Notes: generated by a model from the letters alone, not told the origin. Positions 25,814 through 34,292 are shown, counted from the stretch's first letter. The stretch: DNA of 64,000 nucleotides from Nocardioides ferulae (GCF_003660455.1 NZ_QZVR01000021.1:1-64000); one strand, 5' to 3'. A program made the numbers and translations.

Positions 25814-26509
25814 GTGAGCGCACTCGCGAGACTCGTCGACCAGGGCCTGATGGCCCCCGACTGGGCGGCGGCCCTGGCCCCGGTCGACGGCCGGATCGAG
25901 GCGATGGGCCGGTTCCTGCGCGACGAGCTGGCCGCGGGGCGCCGCTACCTGCCACACGGGGAGCGGATCTTCCGCGCCTTCGAGCGGCCGCTCGCCGACG
26001 TGCGGGTGCTCGTGGTCGGCCAGGACCCCTACCCCACACCGGGCCACCCGATCGGGCTCAGCTTCGCCGTCGACGCGCACGTGCGGCCGGTGCCGCGGAG
26101 CCTGGCCAACATCTACACCGAGCTGCGTGCGGATCTCGGCGTCGAGCCGCCGGCCCACGGCGACCTCACCGCCTGGGCCGACCGTGGCGTGATGCTGCTC
26201 AACCGGGTGCTCACCGTCCGGCCCGGCGAGGCAGCCTCCCACCGCGGCCGGGGGTGGGAGGAGGTCACCGAGTGCGCGATCCTGGCACTGGTACGCCGAG
26301 GGGGTCCGCTGGCGGCGATCCTCTGGGGCCGCGACGCCCAGGGCCTCAAGCCGCTGCTGGCGCCGCAGGTGCCGTGGGTGGAGTCGCCGCACCCCTCTCC
26401 GTTGTCGGCGAGCCGGGGGTTCTTCGGCTCGCGCCCGTTCAGTCGGGTCGACCGGCTGCTCGAGGAGCAGGGTGCCGCAGGACTGGACTGGTCGCTCCCT
26501 CCGGAATAA
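25814..26509 (+). CDS. ung: Uracil-DNA glycosylase
   Basis: 231 aa, family 1 UDG. The water-activating loop GQDPYPTPGHPIGLSF (normally GQDPYH) and the DNA-intercalation loop HPSPLSASRGFFGSRPFS are both clear, with LLNRVLTVRPGEAASH between. It excises uracil from DNA at the start of base-excision repair. The second His of the GQDPYH motif is replaced by Pro, a variant I regard as tolerated. GTG start at 25814, 8 nt after TAGGCT, suggesting leaderless translation. Confidence 0.95.
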   Translation: MSALARLVDQGLMAPDWAAALAPVDGRIEAMGRFLRDELAAGRRYLPHGERIFRAFERPLADVRVLVVGQDPYPTPGHPIGLSFAVDAHVRPVPRSLANIYTELRADLGVEPPAHGDLTAWADRGVMLLNRVLTVRPGEAASHRGRGWEEVTECAILALVRRGGPLAAILWGRDAQGLKPLLAPQVPWVESPHPSPLSASRGFFGSRPFSRVDRLLEEQGAAGLDWSLPPE

Positions 26510-26530
26510 AGTTGAATCATCAACTAGTTG
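26510..26530. promoter_or_regulatory. Overlapping palindromes before the dioxygenase gene
   Basis: AGTTGAATCATCAACT (26510-26525) and CAACTAGTTG (26521-26530) overlap, directly after the ung stop. TTGA-N-TCAA sites of this kind are typical of MarR-family regulators. No MarR gene is in the window. Confidence 0.5.
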
Positions 26531-26538
26531 GAGTGAGC

Positions 26539-27357
26539 ATGACCCCGCCCCTCGTGCACCCCGTCCCGGCCGCGTCCAGCCCGGAGCCCGGTCGGATGCC
26601 CGCGCTCTATCTCGGCCACGGCGCGCCCCCGCTGCTCGACGACCCCATCTGGTCGGGCCAGCTGGCCGGCCTCGCGGCCGAGCTGCCGCGCCCCACCGCG
26701 ATCCTGATCGTCAGCGCCCACTGGGAGTCGGCCCCGGTCAGCCTCACCGCGAGCGGCGCCCCGCTGGTCTACGACTTCGGCGGCTTCGACCAGAGGTACT
26801 ACCGGATGACCTACCAGACTCCGGACGCCACCGAGCTCGCCCGCAAGGTCGCCGCGCTGATGCCGAGCACCGAGCCGGTTCACCAGCACACCAGCCGGGG
26901 CCTCGACCACGGCGCCTGGGTGCCGCTGAAGATCATGTACCCCCAGGCCGACGTCCCGGTCCTCCAGATGTCTCTGCCGACCCATGACCCCGAGCGACTG
27001 ATGCGGCTCGGCGAGCGGCTGCGCCCGCTGCGCGCCGAGGGCGTGCTGATCATCGGCTCGGGCTTCCTCACCCACGGTCTGCCGTTCCTGCGCGAGTTCC
27101 GCATCGAGGCGGCCGCCCCCGGCTGGTCCAGCGACTTCGACGCCTGGGCCGGCGAGGCCCTGGCCCGTGGCGACGTCGACGAGCTGGCCCGCTACCGCGA
27201 CACCGCGCCGGGCATGCCCTACGCCCACCCCACCGTCGAGCACTACACGCCGCTGTTCGTCACCCTCGGCGCCGCCACCGACCCCGGGACCCCGGGGCGA
27301 CAGGTCATCGACGGCTTCTGGATGGGGCTCTCCAAGCGCAGCCTCCAGGTCGCCTGA
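26539..27357 (+). CDS. LigB/DODA-type class III extradiol dioxygenase-family protein
   Basis: 272 aa from ATG 26539 with GGAGTGAGC upstream. Metal-ligand motifs of the family are visible: LGHGAPPLL near the N-terminus, VSAHWES, HGAWVPLKIMYP and IIGSGFLTHGL. Relatives (YgiD/DODA type) are non-haem iron or zinc dioxygenases that open catechol rings, for example of DOPA. The aromatic substrate here is unknown. The gene is preceded by a strong palindrome that may make it inducible, and it is followed by a long repetitive intergenic region. Confidence 0.88.
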   Translation: MTPPLVHPVPAASSPEPGRMPALYLGHGAPPLLDDPIWSGQLAGLAAELPRPTAILIVSAHWESAPVSLTASGAPLVYDFGGFDQRYYRMTYQTPDATELARKVAALMPSTEPVHQHTSRGLDHGAWVPLKIMYPQADVPVLQMSLPTHDPERLMRLGERLRPLRAEGVLIIGSGFLTHGLPFLREFRIEAAAPGWSSDFDAWAGEALARGDVDELARYRDTAPGMPYAHPTVEHYTPLFVTLGAATDPGTPGRQVIDGFWMGLSKRSLQVA

Positions 27358-27417
27358 CGTCACAGCACGCCCCCGGCACCTGATCCAGACCCTGGCCACG
27401 GAGCGGTGACCACCCCA

Positions 27418-28152
27418 CCACGAGCGACAGGTCAACACCCCCTCACCCACCACGAGTGACAGGTCAGCGGGTGGACATCGACCACGAGTGGCAGGTCAGC
27501 GAAGGGTCACCAACCCCGCAGACAGGCAGCCCGAGACATCGCGGCGCAGCCGCGAAACCCCCTCACACCCGGGGTCGGTGAGCCCGGCGCCGGGCGCGGG
27601 GAGGGGCGGCGGAGCCGGAGGGGCCCCGAGGCCGTGGATGGGCCTGGCCCCCGCCCCGTGAGGAACGAGCGGAGCGGGCGGTTTGGCCGAGCGGGCCCCT
27701 CCGGCGCAGCCGACCCACCCCACCCACAACCACCGCAGGGCTCACTAACACCCCGAAGCCCCGCGCAGCGGACAGCCACACCGACCACGAGTGACAGGTC
27801 AGCGGGGCAGCATCGACCACGAGTGACGGTTCAGCGGGTGAACATCGACCACGACTGGCAGGTCAGCGAAGCGCCACCAACCCCGAAGACAGGCCACCCC
27901 CGAGACATCGCGGCGCAGCCGCGAAACCCCTCCACCCGGGTTCGGTGAGCCCGGCGCCGGGCGCGGGGTGGGGCGGCGGAGCCGGAGGGGCCCCGAGGCC
28001 GTGGATGGGCCTGGCCCCCGCTCCGTGAGGAACGAGCGGAGCGGGTGGTTTGGCCGAGCGGGCCCCTCCGGCGCAGCCGACCCGCCCCACCCACCACCAC
28101 CCCAGGGCTCACCAGCACCACGACGCCCCGCGCAGCGGAAAGCCCCGCGTAG
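27418..28152. repeat. Higher-order tandem repeat, 367-bp period
   Basis: This fills the 800 bp between convergent genes. A 20-bp unit, consensus CCACGAGTGACAGGTCAGCG, occurs at 27418, 27450, 27482, 27785, 27817 and 27849. Three units precede and three follow a 300-bp segment, which is then repeated (27482-27784 and 27849-28152, offset exactly 367 bp, roughly 90 percent alike). Each long segment contains a 13-bp perfect inverted repeat, GCCGGAGGGGCCC with its complement (27614-27626/27693-27705 and 27981-27993/28060-28072). No credible reading frame is present. Confidence 0.85.
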
Positions 28153-28159
28153 CGGCGAC

Positions 28160-29788
28160 CTACCGCACGCGCAGCCGCCGCATCAGCTTCAGCGACGTCT
28201 GCATCTGCTTGACGTACTCGTCGTAGTCCTGGCCCGGACGGGCACCCATGACCTGCTTCTTGAGCACCGCGAGGTTCTGCACGTCGGTGTACTTCAGCAG
28301 CCCCTGGTCGCCGTGCCGGGCGCCGACGCCGGACTGCTTCACCCCGCCGGACGGGGTGCCCTTCGAGGCGTAGGCGGTGGCGAGCGAGTCGTTGACGTTC
28401 ACGTTGCCGGAGTGGATCCGCTTGGCGACCTTGACCGCCTCGTCGAGGTCGGTGCCCCACACCGAGGCGTTGAGGCCGTAGTCGGTGTCGTTGGCCAGCG
28501 CGACCGCCTCGTCGACGGTGCGGTAGCGGTGCAGCGCCACCACCGGCCCGAAGGTCTCGCACGACCCGGCGAGCATGTCGGGGGTCACCCCCTCCAGCAC
28601 GGTCGGCTCGAAGAACGCCGGCCCGATGTCGGGGCGCGGCCGGCCGCCGGTCAGCACGGTGGCGCCCTTGGCGACGGCGTCCTCGACGTGCGACTGCACC
28701 CGCCGCATGTGGTCGACGGCGACCAGCGAGCCCAGCTCGGGCCCGAAGTCGTACGACGCGCCGAGCCGCAGCGCCTCGGCCGCGCGGACGAACTTGGCCT
28801 TGAACTCGTCGTAGCGCGTCTCGGGCACGTAGATGCGCTCGATGTGCATGCAGATCTGGCCGGTATTGCCGAACACCCCGAACAGGGCGCCCTGCACCAC
28901 CTCGTCGAGGTCGGCGTCGGGCAGCACCACGAGCGGGTTCTTGCCGCCGAGCTCGAGGCAGCAGCCGATCAGGTTGCGGCCGGCCCGCTCGCCGATCACC
29001 CGGCCCGTCGCCGTGGAGCCGGTGAACATGACGTAGTTGGCGTTGTCGATCAGGGTGGGGCCCACGTCGGGGCCCTCGCCGCAGACCACCTGGAACAACC
29101 CCTTGGGCAGTCCGGCCTGCTCGAGCAGCGAGATCCCGTAGAGCGGGGACAGCGCGGTCTTGTTGTCGGGCTTGACCACCACCGCGTTGCCGGCCATCAG
29201 CGCGGGGATCGCGTCGGAGAGGCCGGTGGCGAACGGGAAGTTCCAGGGCGCGATGATGCCGACCACGCCCTTGGGCTGGCGGATCTCGGTGGAGGTGGAC
29301 AGCACCGGGATCGGGCCGCCCCGGGTGACCGGAGCGAGCAGCTTCGGCGCCCGGCGCAGGTAGTGGCTGATGATCATCGGCGGGTCGCAGGACTCCTCGA
29401 CCGCCATCCGCCGGTTCTTGCCGGACTCGGCCTGGATCAGGTCGGCGATCACCGGCTGGTTGTCGACGATCAGCGAGTGGGCCTTGCGGAAGACCTTCAG
29501 CCGCTTGCGCAGCGGCCACTGGGCCCACTCGGCCTGGGCGGCCCGGGCGGTGGCGAAGGCCCGCTCGATGTCGGCGGGGCTGGACTGCGGCAGCTCGACG
29601 AGGGTCTCGCCGGTGTAGACCTCGGTCAGCGGCCAGGTGTGGCCGAGCCCGCCCGGCACCCGGGCGACCAGGCCGCGCAGGAAGTCGTCGGTGAGCGTCG
29701 CCGGCCGGACCGGGCGCGCGGCCGTCGGGGCCGGCGTACCGCTGCTGCCGGCTCGGGCGTTGGTGACGTCGGGGGCGGTGGTGGTCAT
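28160..29788 (-). CDS. Aldehyde dehydrogenase, succinate-semialdehyde dehydrogenase type
   Basis: 542 aa. ALDH motifs: GIIAPWNFPFATGLSDAIPA, KPDNKTALSP, the glutamate motif LELGGKNPLVVL and the catalytic cysteine in FGNTGQICMHIERIYV. It most resembles the GabD2-type succinic-semialdehyde dehydrogenases of mycobacteria, but related ALDHs accept many aldehydes. The ATG overlaps the stop of the GMC oxidoreductase (ATGA), so the aldehyde produced by that enzyme is the natural candidate substrate. Both are transcribed from the promoter with a KstR-like box. Confidence 0.93.
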   Translation of the reverse strand: MTTTAPDVTNARAGSSGTPAPTAARPVRPATLTDDFLRGLVARVPGGLGHTWPLTEVYTGETLVELPQSSPADIERAFATARAAQAEWAQWPLRKRLKVFRKAHSLIVDNQPVIADLIQAESGKNRRMAVEESCDPPMIISHYLRRAPKLLAPVTRGGPIPVLSTSTEIRQPKGVVGIIAPWNFPFATGLSDAIPALMAGNAVVVKPDNKTALSPLYGISLLEQAGLPKGLFQVVCGEGPDVGPTLIDNANYVMFTGSTATGRVIGERAGRNLIGCCLELGGKNPLVVLPDADLDEVVQGALFGVFGNTGQICMHIERIYVPETRYDEFKAKFVRAAEALRLGASYDFGPELGSLVAVDHMRRVQSHVEDAVAKGATVLTGGRPRPDIGPAFFEPTVLEGVTPDMLAGSCETFGPVVALHRYRTVDEAVALANDTDYGLNASVWGTDLDEAVKVAKRIHSGNVNVNDSLATAYASKGTPSGGVKQSGVGARHGDQGLLKYTDVQNLAVLKKQVMGARPGQDYDEYVKQMQTSLKLMRRLRVR

Positions 29789-31401
29789 CGCAGGATCAGC
29801 TCCGCTGCCTTCTCGCCGATCATGATCGCCGGCGCGTTGGTGTTGCCGCCGGTGATCGACGGCATGATCGAGGCGTCCGCGACGCGCAGGCCCTCGACGC
29901 CGCGGACCTTGAGCTCGGGGTCGACGACCGCGCGCTCGTCGACGCCCATCCGGCAGGTGCCGACGCCGTGGTAGACCGAGGTGGCCCGGTTGAGGATCGC
30001 CTGCCGCAGCTCCTTGCCCTGCAGGTGCACCCCGGGGTGGATCTCCTCCTTGACGTGGCCGCCCATCGCGGCGCTGTTCATGATCTCGCGGATCATCTCC
30101 GAGCCCTCCGCGAGCACCTCGAGGTCGGCGGGCTCGGCGAGGAAGTTGAAGTCGATCAGCGGGGCCTGGGTGGGGTCGGAGGAGGCCAGCCGCAGGGTGC
30201 CGCGGGACTTGGGGTAGATCAGCGTCGACATCAGCGTGATCGAGGGGCGCAGGTCGACGTCGTGCCGGATCGGCTCGTCCTGGTTGGGCGAGACGTAGGC
30301 CCAGGGCAGCAGGTGCAGCTGCAGGTCGGGCACGTCGGTGGCCTGCGAGGTGCGCACGAAGCCGACCGACTCGAAGACCGAGTTGGCCAGGAACGAGTCA
30401 CCGCGCAACACCTCCTTGACCAGCCCCTTGGCGAAGAACGACGCGTTGCCCTTCATGGTCGAGGAGGTGGCGTGGAAGGTGAGCGCGTGGAAGAGGTGGT
30501 CGTGCAGGTTGTCGCCGACCGGCAGGTCGGCGACCACGGGCAGGCCCAGCTGACGCAGGTGGTCGCCGTGGCCGACGCCGGAGAGCATCAGCAGCTGCGG
30601 GGAGCCGACGAACCCGGCCGAGAGGACGACCTCCTGCGAGGCGCGCACCACGCGGACCCGGCCGTCCTTGTCCTGCACCTCGACGCCGACGGCGCGTCCG
30701 TTCTCGATCACGACGCGCCGGGCGAGCACCCGGGTCTGCACGTCGAGCGTGGGCACGTGCTGGTGGTGGATGTAGCCGCGGGAGGCGGAGTAGCGCAGCC
30801 CGTCGGCGGCGTTCTGCTGCATCCGGGCGATGCCCTCCTGCGACTCCGCGTTGTAGTCGTCGAGGATCTTCACGCCGAGGGTGTCGGCGGTGGCCTGGAT
30901 GAAGTGGAGGGTGCCCTCCTGCGGGGTCTTGTTGCGGGTGATCTTGATCGGCCCGCCCGCGCCGCGGAAGTCGTTGGCGCCGTCCTCGAAGTCCTCCATC
31001 CGCTTGTACGCCGCGTTGACGCTGTCGGCGTCCCAGCCGACGTTGCCCTCGGCGGCCCAGGAGTCGTAGTTGGCGCGGTTGCCCCGCACGTAGACCATGC
31101 CGTTGATCGAGCTGGAGCCGCCGAGGACCTTGCCGCGGGGCACCGGCATCCGGCGGTTGAGGATGTGCTTCTGCGGCACCGAGTAGTAGCCCCAGTCGAC
31201 CATCCGCTTGATCTTGGGCTCGGCGTGCATCGGGCCGATCATGCCGGGCTTCTTGGTGAGGAACCGGTTGTCGTGCTTGCCCGCCTCGAGCAGGATCACG
31301 CTCTTGCCGGCCAGCGCCAGCCGGCCGGCCAGGGCGGCGCCGGAGCTGCCGGACCCGACGACGACGTACTCGGCTTCGTTCAACGGCTGCTTCTTGGCCA
31401 T
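29785..31401 (-). CDS. GMC-family FAD oxidoreductase (choline-dehydrogenase-like)
   Basis: 538 aa. FAD-binding motif YVVVGSGSSGAALAGRLALA and LLEAG at the N-terminus; GMC signature GKVLGGSSSINGMVYVRG; C-terminal catalytic region SVYHGVGTCRMG. Members oxidise alcohols to aldehydes or ketones (choline, sterols, alkyl alcohols). The aldehyde dehydrogenase gene follows with a four-base overlap, suggesting alcohol to aldehyde to acid. ATG 31401 has AGGAG upstream. The promoter region contains a KstR-type box overlapping the -10, so lipid or steroid catabolism is likely rather than betaine synthesis. Confidence 0.93.
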   Translation of the reverse strand: MAKKQPLNEAEYVVVGSGSSGAALAGRLALAGKSVILLEAGKHDNRFLTKKPGMIGPMHAEPKIKRMVDWGYYSVPQKHILNRRMPVPRGKVLGGSSSINGMVYVRGNRANYDSWAAEGNVGWDADSVNAAYKRMEDFEDGANDFRGAGGPIKITRNKTPQEGTLHFIQATADTLGVKILDDYNAESQEGIARMQQNAADGLRYSASRGYIHHQHVPTLDVQTRVLARRVVIENGRAVGVEVQDKDGRVRVVRASQEVVLSAGFVGSPQLLMLSGVGHGDHLRQLGLPVVADLPVGDNLHDHLFHALTFHATSSTMKGNASFFAKGLVKEVLRGDSFLANSVFESVGFVRTSQATDVPDLQLHLLPWAYVSPNQDEPIRHDVDLRPSITLMSTLIYPKSRGTLRLASSDPTQAPLIDFNFLAEPADLEVLAEGSEMIREIMNSAAMGGHVKEEIHPGVHLQGKELRQAILNRATSVYHGVGTCRMGVDERAVVDPELKVRGVEGLRVADASIMPSITGGNTNAPAIMIGEKAAELILR

Positions 31402-31488
31402 GGGCCCGCTCCTGCTCGTGTGGTGCCGCCGCGGCGACAGGTGGGACAGGCGGTTTCACATACCCTCGGAATGTGTCCGCCGGCACAC

Positions 31489-31502
31489 TGTAACGCGTTC
31501 TA
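31489..31502. promoter_or_regulatory. KstR-like operator for the GMC/ALDH operon
   Basis: TGTAACGCGTTCTA fits the KstR consensus TnnAACnnGTTnnA. On the minus strand it runs into a TACAGT -10 element about 80 bp before the GMC start, the expected place for a repressor site. Confidence 0.6.
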
Positions 31503-31565
31503 GTTCTGCCGGGAAGGGGCACCACGGAGCGGAACTCGCCCGTTCCGGCGACGATGGCCGCGGCC

Positions 31566-31628
31566 TCTCGAGACGTCACCCGTTCCCCGACACGCCGCGG
31601 AACGGCGGGAATCTCTGACGCCTCGGCG
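31566..31628. repeat. Dispersed palindromic repeat, family B, copy 3 (inverted)
   Basis: Same core as the other copies read from the minus strand (GATTCCCGC, GTGTCGGGGAACG). It is the only copy between divergently transcribed genes, so it cannot simply be a terminator here. It lies about 95 bp upstream of pyridoxal kinase. Confidence 0.7.
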
Positions 31629-31710
31629 CCAACCTGTGGCCCGCACCATGGCGGCGAGCGAAGCGGGCTCCGAGCCGTTCCCGGCGAAGCCGGGCCGCGG
31701 AGCGGGGCCG

Positions 31711-31716
31711 TAGTCT
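31711..31716 (+). promoter_or_regulatory. -10 element, leaderless start of pdxY
   Basis: TAGTCT ends 7 nt before GTG 31724. Confidence 0.5.
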
Positions 31717-31723
31717 GCGGCCC

Positions 31724-32575
31724 GTGAAGATCCTGTCGATCCAGTCCTCGGTGGCCTACGGCCATGTCGGCAACTCGGCGGCGGTGTTCCCGCTGCAGCG
31801 GCTGGGCCACGAGGTGTGGCCGGTGCTGACGGTGCACTTCTCCAACCACACCGGGTACGGCGCGTGGCGCGGGCCGCTGCTCGACCCGACCGACGTGGCG
31901 GAGGTGATCGCGGGCATCGGTGACCGGGGCGTGCTCGGGGAGGCCGACGCGGTACTGTCGGGCTACCAGGGCGACCCGGCGGTGGGCGGGGTGATCCTGG
32001 ACGCGGTGGCGCGGGTCAAGGAGCAGAACCCGGACGCGGTCTACTGCTGCGACCCGGTGATGGGCGACGTGGGGCGCGGCATGTTCGTGCGGCCGGGCAT
32101 CCCGGAGTTCCTCCGCGACACGGTGGTGCCGCAGGCCGACATCATCACGCCGAACCAGTTCGAGCTCGACTTCTTGTCCGGCCGCACGACCTCGACGATG
32201 GCCGAGGTGCTGGAGGCGGTCGACGTGGTGCGCGAGCGTGGGCCGCGCGACGTCCTGGTGACCAGCGTGCTGCACGACGACATCCCCGCCGAGACCCTGG
32301 AGATGGTGGCGGTCTCCGACGAGGGCGCGTGGGCGGTGACCACGCCGTTGCTGCCGATCGCCCCGAACGGCTGCGGCGACGTGACGGCGGCGCTCTACCT
32401 GGCCCACCTGCGCAGCACGGGCTCGCCGGCGGCGGCACTGGAGCGCACCACCGGCACGGTGTTCGCGGTGCTGGAGCAGACGCTGGCGGCCGGCACCCGC
32501 GAGATCCGGCTGGTCGCCGCCCAGGACGCGATCGCCGACCCGCCGACGAGGTTCACCGCCCGTCGCCTGCGTTGA
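31724..32575 (+). CDS. pdxY: Pyridoxal kinase
   Basis: 283 aa, GTG start. Ribokinase-like fold of the PdxY/PdxK type: KILSIQSSVAYGHVGNSAAV at the N-terminus, LSGYQGDPAVGG, YCCDPVMGDVGRGMFV in the middle, TPNQFELDFLSG and the C-terminal anion-hole motif APNGCGDVTAALYLAHL. It phosphorylates pyridoxal to PLP in the salvage pathway. PLP is used by several enzymes in this window. The repeat copy that follows starts at its stop codon and may terminate it. Confidence 0.95.
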   Translation: MKILSIQSSVAYGHVGNSAAVFPLQRLGHEVWPVLTVHFSNHTGYGAWRGPLLDPTDVAEVIAGIGDRGVLGEADAVLSGYQGDPAVGGVILDAVARVKEQNPDAVYCCDPVMGDVGRGMFVRPGIPEFLRDTVVPQADIITPNQFELDFLSGRTTSTMAEVLEAVDVVRERGPRDVLVTSVLHDDIPAETLEMVAVSDEGAWAVTTPLLPIAPNGCGDVTAALYLAHLRSTGSPAAALERTTGTVFAVLEQTLAAGTREIRLVAAQDAIADPPTRFTARRLR

Positions 32576-32639
32576 CGCCGAGGGGTCACAGATTCCCGCC
32601 GTTTCGCGGCGTGTCGCGGAACGATCGACCCCTCGCCGA
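32573..32639. repeat. Dispersed palindromic repeat, family B, copy 4
   Basis: Starts at the pdxY stop codon. Core GATTCCCGCC, then CGCGGCGTGTCGCGGAACGATCGAC. The outer arms GAGGGGTCA/GATCGACCCCTC are better paired here than in copy 1. Confidence 0.7.
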
Positions 32640-32654
32640 CCTCGGGCCACTGGC

Positions 32655-32660
32655 TACGGT
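32655..32660 (+). promoter_or_regulatory. -10 element, leaderless start of the DUF305 gene
   Basis: TACGGT ends 7 nt before ATG 32668. Confidence 0.5.
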
Positions 32661-32667
32661 GGCCGAC

Positions 32668-33291
32668 ATGCTCCCTCGACTCTCCCAACGACTCGCGGCC
32701 ACGGTGGTCGCCGCGGCCCTGGCTGCGTCGGTCTCCGCCTGCGGCGACGACGAGGCCGCACCGGCCGACGACGGCCGGGCGTGGAATGACGCCGACGTCG
32801 CGTTCGCGACCGACATGATCCCGCACCACGCCCAGGCCCTCACCCTGGTCGACCTCACCGTCGGGCGGCGACTCTCGCCCGAGCTGACCGGGCTCGCCGA
32901 GCAGATCCGCAGTGCCCAGGCGCCCGAGATCGAGCAGATGAGCGACTGGCTGCAGGAGTGGGGCGAGGAGATCCCCGCCACCGGACGCGACCACGTGCAC
33001 GCGCACGGCTCCGAGGACGAGGGCGAGGCGGGCGACGAGATGGACCAGATGCACGGCGACATGCCGGGCATGGTCGGCAGCGAGGACCTCGACGAGCTCG
33101 AGTCACTGAAGGGCGAGGCGTTCGAGGAGCGCTGGCTGGAGCTGATGATCGGTCACCACGAGGGCGCGATCGAGATGGCCCAGGCGGCCCAGGAGGACGG
33201 CGAGTTCCCGGGCGTGGTGGAGCTGGCCGAGGCCATCGAGGAGGGCCAGCAGGCGGAGGTCGACCAGATGGAGCAGCTGCTCGCCGACTGA
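32668..33291 (+). CDS. DUF305 lipoprotein
   Basis: 207 aa. The signal peptide ends in a lipobox, SVSAC, at about residue 25, so the protein should be lipid-anchored outside the membrane. Two copies of the DUF305 His-His motif are present: TDMIPHHAQALTL and LELMIGHHEGAIEMA. They are joined by a Met/His/Asp/Glu-rich loop (DQMHGDMPGM). Family members are often encoded near copper-handling genes and the His/Met-rich loop suggests metal binding, but the function is not established. Confidence 0.93.
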   Translation: MLPRLSQRLAATVVAAALAASVSACGDDEAAPADDGRAWNDADVAFATDMIPHHAQALTLVDLTVGRRLSPELTGLAEQIRSAQAPEIEQMSDWLQEWGEEIPATGRDHVHAHGSEDEGEAGDEMDQMHGDMPGMVGSEDLDELESLKGEAFEERWLELMIGHHEGAIEMAQAAQEDGEFPGVVELAEAIEEGQQAEVDQMEQLLAD

Positions 33292-33333
33292 CCGCCGCGC
33301 GCCACCCGCGCGGGCGGGGGCCGCGATGCGGCG

Positions 33334-33409
33334 TGGAGCCGGTGACAGGAATCGAACCCGCGACATCTTCTTTACAAGAGAAGCGCTCTACCAACTGAGC
33401 TACACCGGC
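33334..33409 (-). tRNA. tRNA-Thr (TGT)
   Basis: A complete cloverleaf on the minus strand: acceptor GCCGGTG/CACCGGC, D-arm GCTC..GAGC, anticodon stem CTTCT/AGAAG with loop CTTGTAA giving anticodon TGT, T-arm with TTCGATT, discriminator T and an encoded CCA. The T stem has two G-U pairs. Confidence 0.97.
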
Positions 33410-33444
33410 GCGCGGCTCATCGTAGTGGGCTGCCGGCACAGCCG

Positions 33445-33492
33445 GGTCGTGTGCCCCACGACGCGCTCCTGCGCGTGCTCAGGCACACGACC
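33445..33492. repeat. Inverted repeat family D, copy 2
   Basis: GGTCGTGTGCC (33445-33455) pairs with GGCACACGACC (33482-33492), with an inner ACGCG/CGCGT stem. The outer 11-bp arm is the same as in the longer palindrome at 48224-48271. It lies between the SDR 3' end and the tRNA, so it may terminate the SDR transcript. Confidence 0.7.
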
Positions 33493-33520
33493 CCGACCCG
33501 CCAGGCCGGAACGTGTCAGG

Positions 33521-34255
33521 TCAGAACATGCCGGCGTCGACGGCCATCACATCGCCGGTGATCGACCGGGTCTGCGGCGAGGAGAGGAACACGATGGCGG
33601 CCGCGACCTCGTCGGGTCCGAGGAAGCCGTGCGGCAGCAGCCCGTGCAGCCGGTCCTGCACCTTGGGGTCCAGATCGGTCGGATAGCGCGCGGCGACCTG
33701 GTCGATCATCGGGGTCATCACTCCCCCGGGGCAGATCGCGTTGACCCGGACGCCGTCGGGCGCCAGCTCGAGGGCCAGCGAGCGGGTGAGCTGCACCAGC
33801 CCGCCCTTCGCGGCGCCGTACGCCGCGGCGTACGGCTGCGGGATCCGGCCGGCCACCGAGGCGACGTTGACGATGCAGCCGCGGCTGGCGCGCAGGTGGG
33901 CGAGCGCCGCCTGGATCATCAGGAACGGGCCCTTGAGGTCGACCGCGAGCACGCGGTCCCACTCGGCCTCGGTGATCGTCTCGACCCGGCCGAACTGCAC
34001 CACGCCGGCCACGTTGGCCAGCACGTCGATCCGCCCATGCTCGGCGGCCCGCGCGATCGCGGCCTCGACGGAGGCCCGGGAGGCGACGTCGCAGTGCACG
34101 AACTCCACGCCGTCGGGGACGCTGTCACCGAGGTCGAGGCCGAGGACGGTGTCGCCCTGGTCGGCGAACTGGCGGGCGGTGGCGTGGCCGATGCCGGAGG
34201 CGGCACCGGTGACGACGACGACGCGGGGCTCGGCCCCGGGCTGGCTGCTCTGCAT
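33521..34255 (-). CDS. SDR-family oxidoreductase, probable KstR-regulated
   Basis: 244 aa, classical short-chain dehydrogenase. Cofactor motif TGAASGIG at residues 16-23, NVAGV, the catalytic serine in IVNVASVAG, YxxxK in YAAAYGAAKGG, and the C-terminal GDVMAVDAGMF. The ATG is 6 nt after a TACCGT -10 element. A perfect KstR-type palindrome lies just upstream of this promoter, so steroid or fatty-acid catabolism is the likely context; hydroxysteroid dehydrogenases belong to this family. It is divergent from soxR. Confidence 0.92.
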   Translation of the reverse strand: MQSSQPGAEPRVVVVTGAASGIGHATARQFADQGDTVLGLDLGDSVPDGVEFVHCDVASRASVEAAIARAAEHGRIDVLANVAGVVQFGRVETITEAEWDRVLAVDLKGPFLMIQAALAHLRASRGCIVNVASVAGRIPQPYAAAYGAAKGGLVQLTRSLALELAPDGVRVNAICPGGVMTPMIDQVAARYPTDLDPKVQDRLHGLLPHGFLGPDEVAAAIVFLSSPQTRSITGDVMAVDAGMF

Positions 34256-34274
34256 GGGCGGACGGTAGCAGCAG

Positions 34275-34292
34275 ACTAGAACGCGTTCTAGT
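34275..34292. promoter_or_regulatory. Perfect KstR-type operator
   Basis: ACTAGAACGCGTTCTAGT is an 18-bp perfect palindrome whose core TAGAACGCGTTCTA matches TnnAACnnGTTnnA exactly. It lies immediately upstream of the SDR -10 (TACCGT at 34267-34262), where binding would block RNA polymerase. Confidence 0.75.

Noticed and set aside
27563..28090. Open frames of 75-104 codons in the repeat region
   Set aside because: They follow the repeat rather than any protein family, occur on both strands and have no ribosome-binding site.
27418..28152. Possible CRISPR array
   Set aside because: Repeat units are imperfect, spacing is irregular apart from the 367-bp duplication, and no cas gene is nearby.
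33445..33492. Second tRNA next to tRNA-Thr
   Set aside because: The hairpin lacks D- and T-arms and matches repeat family D.
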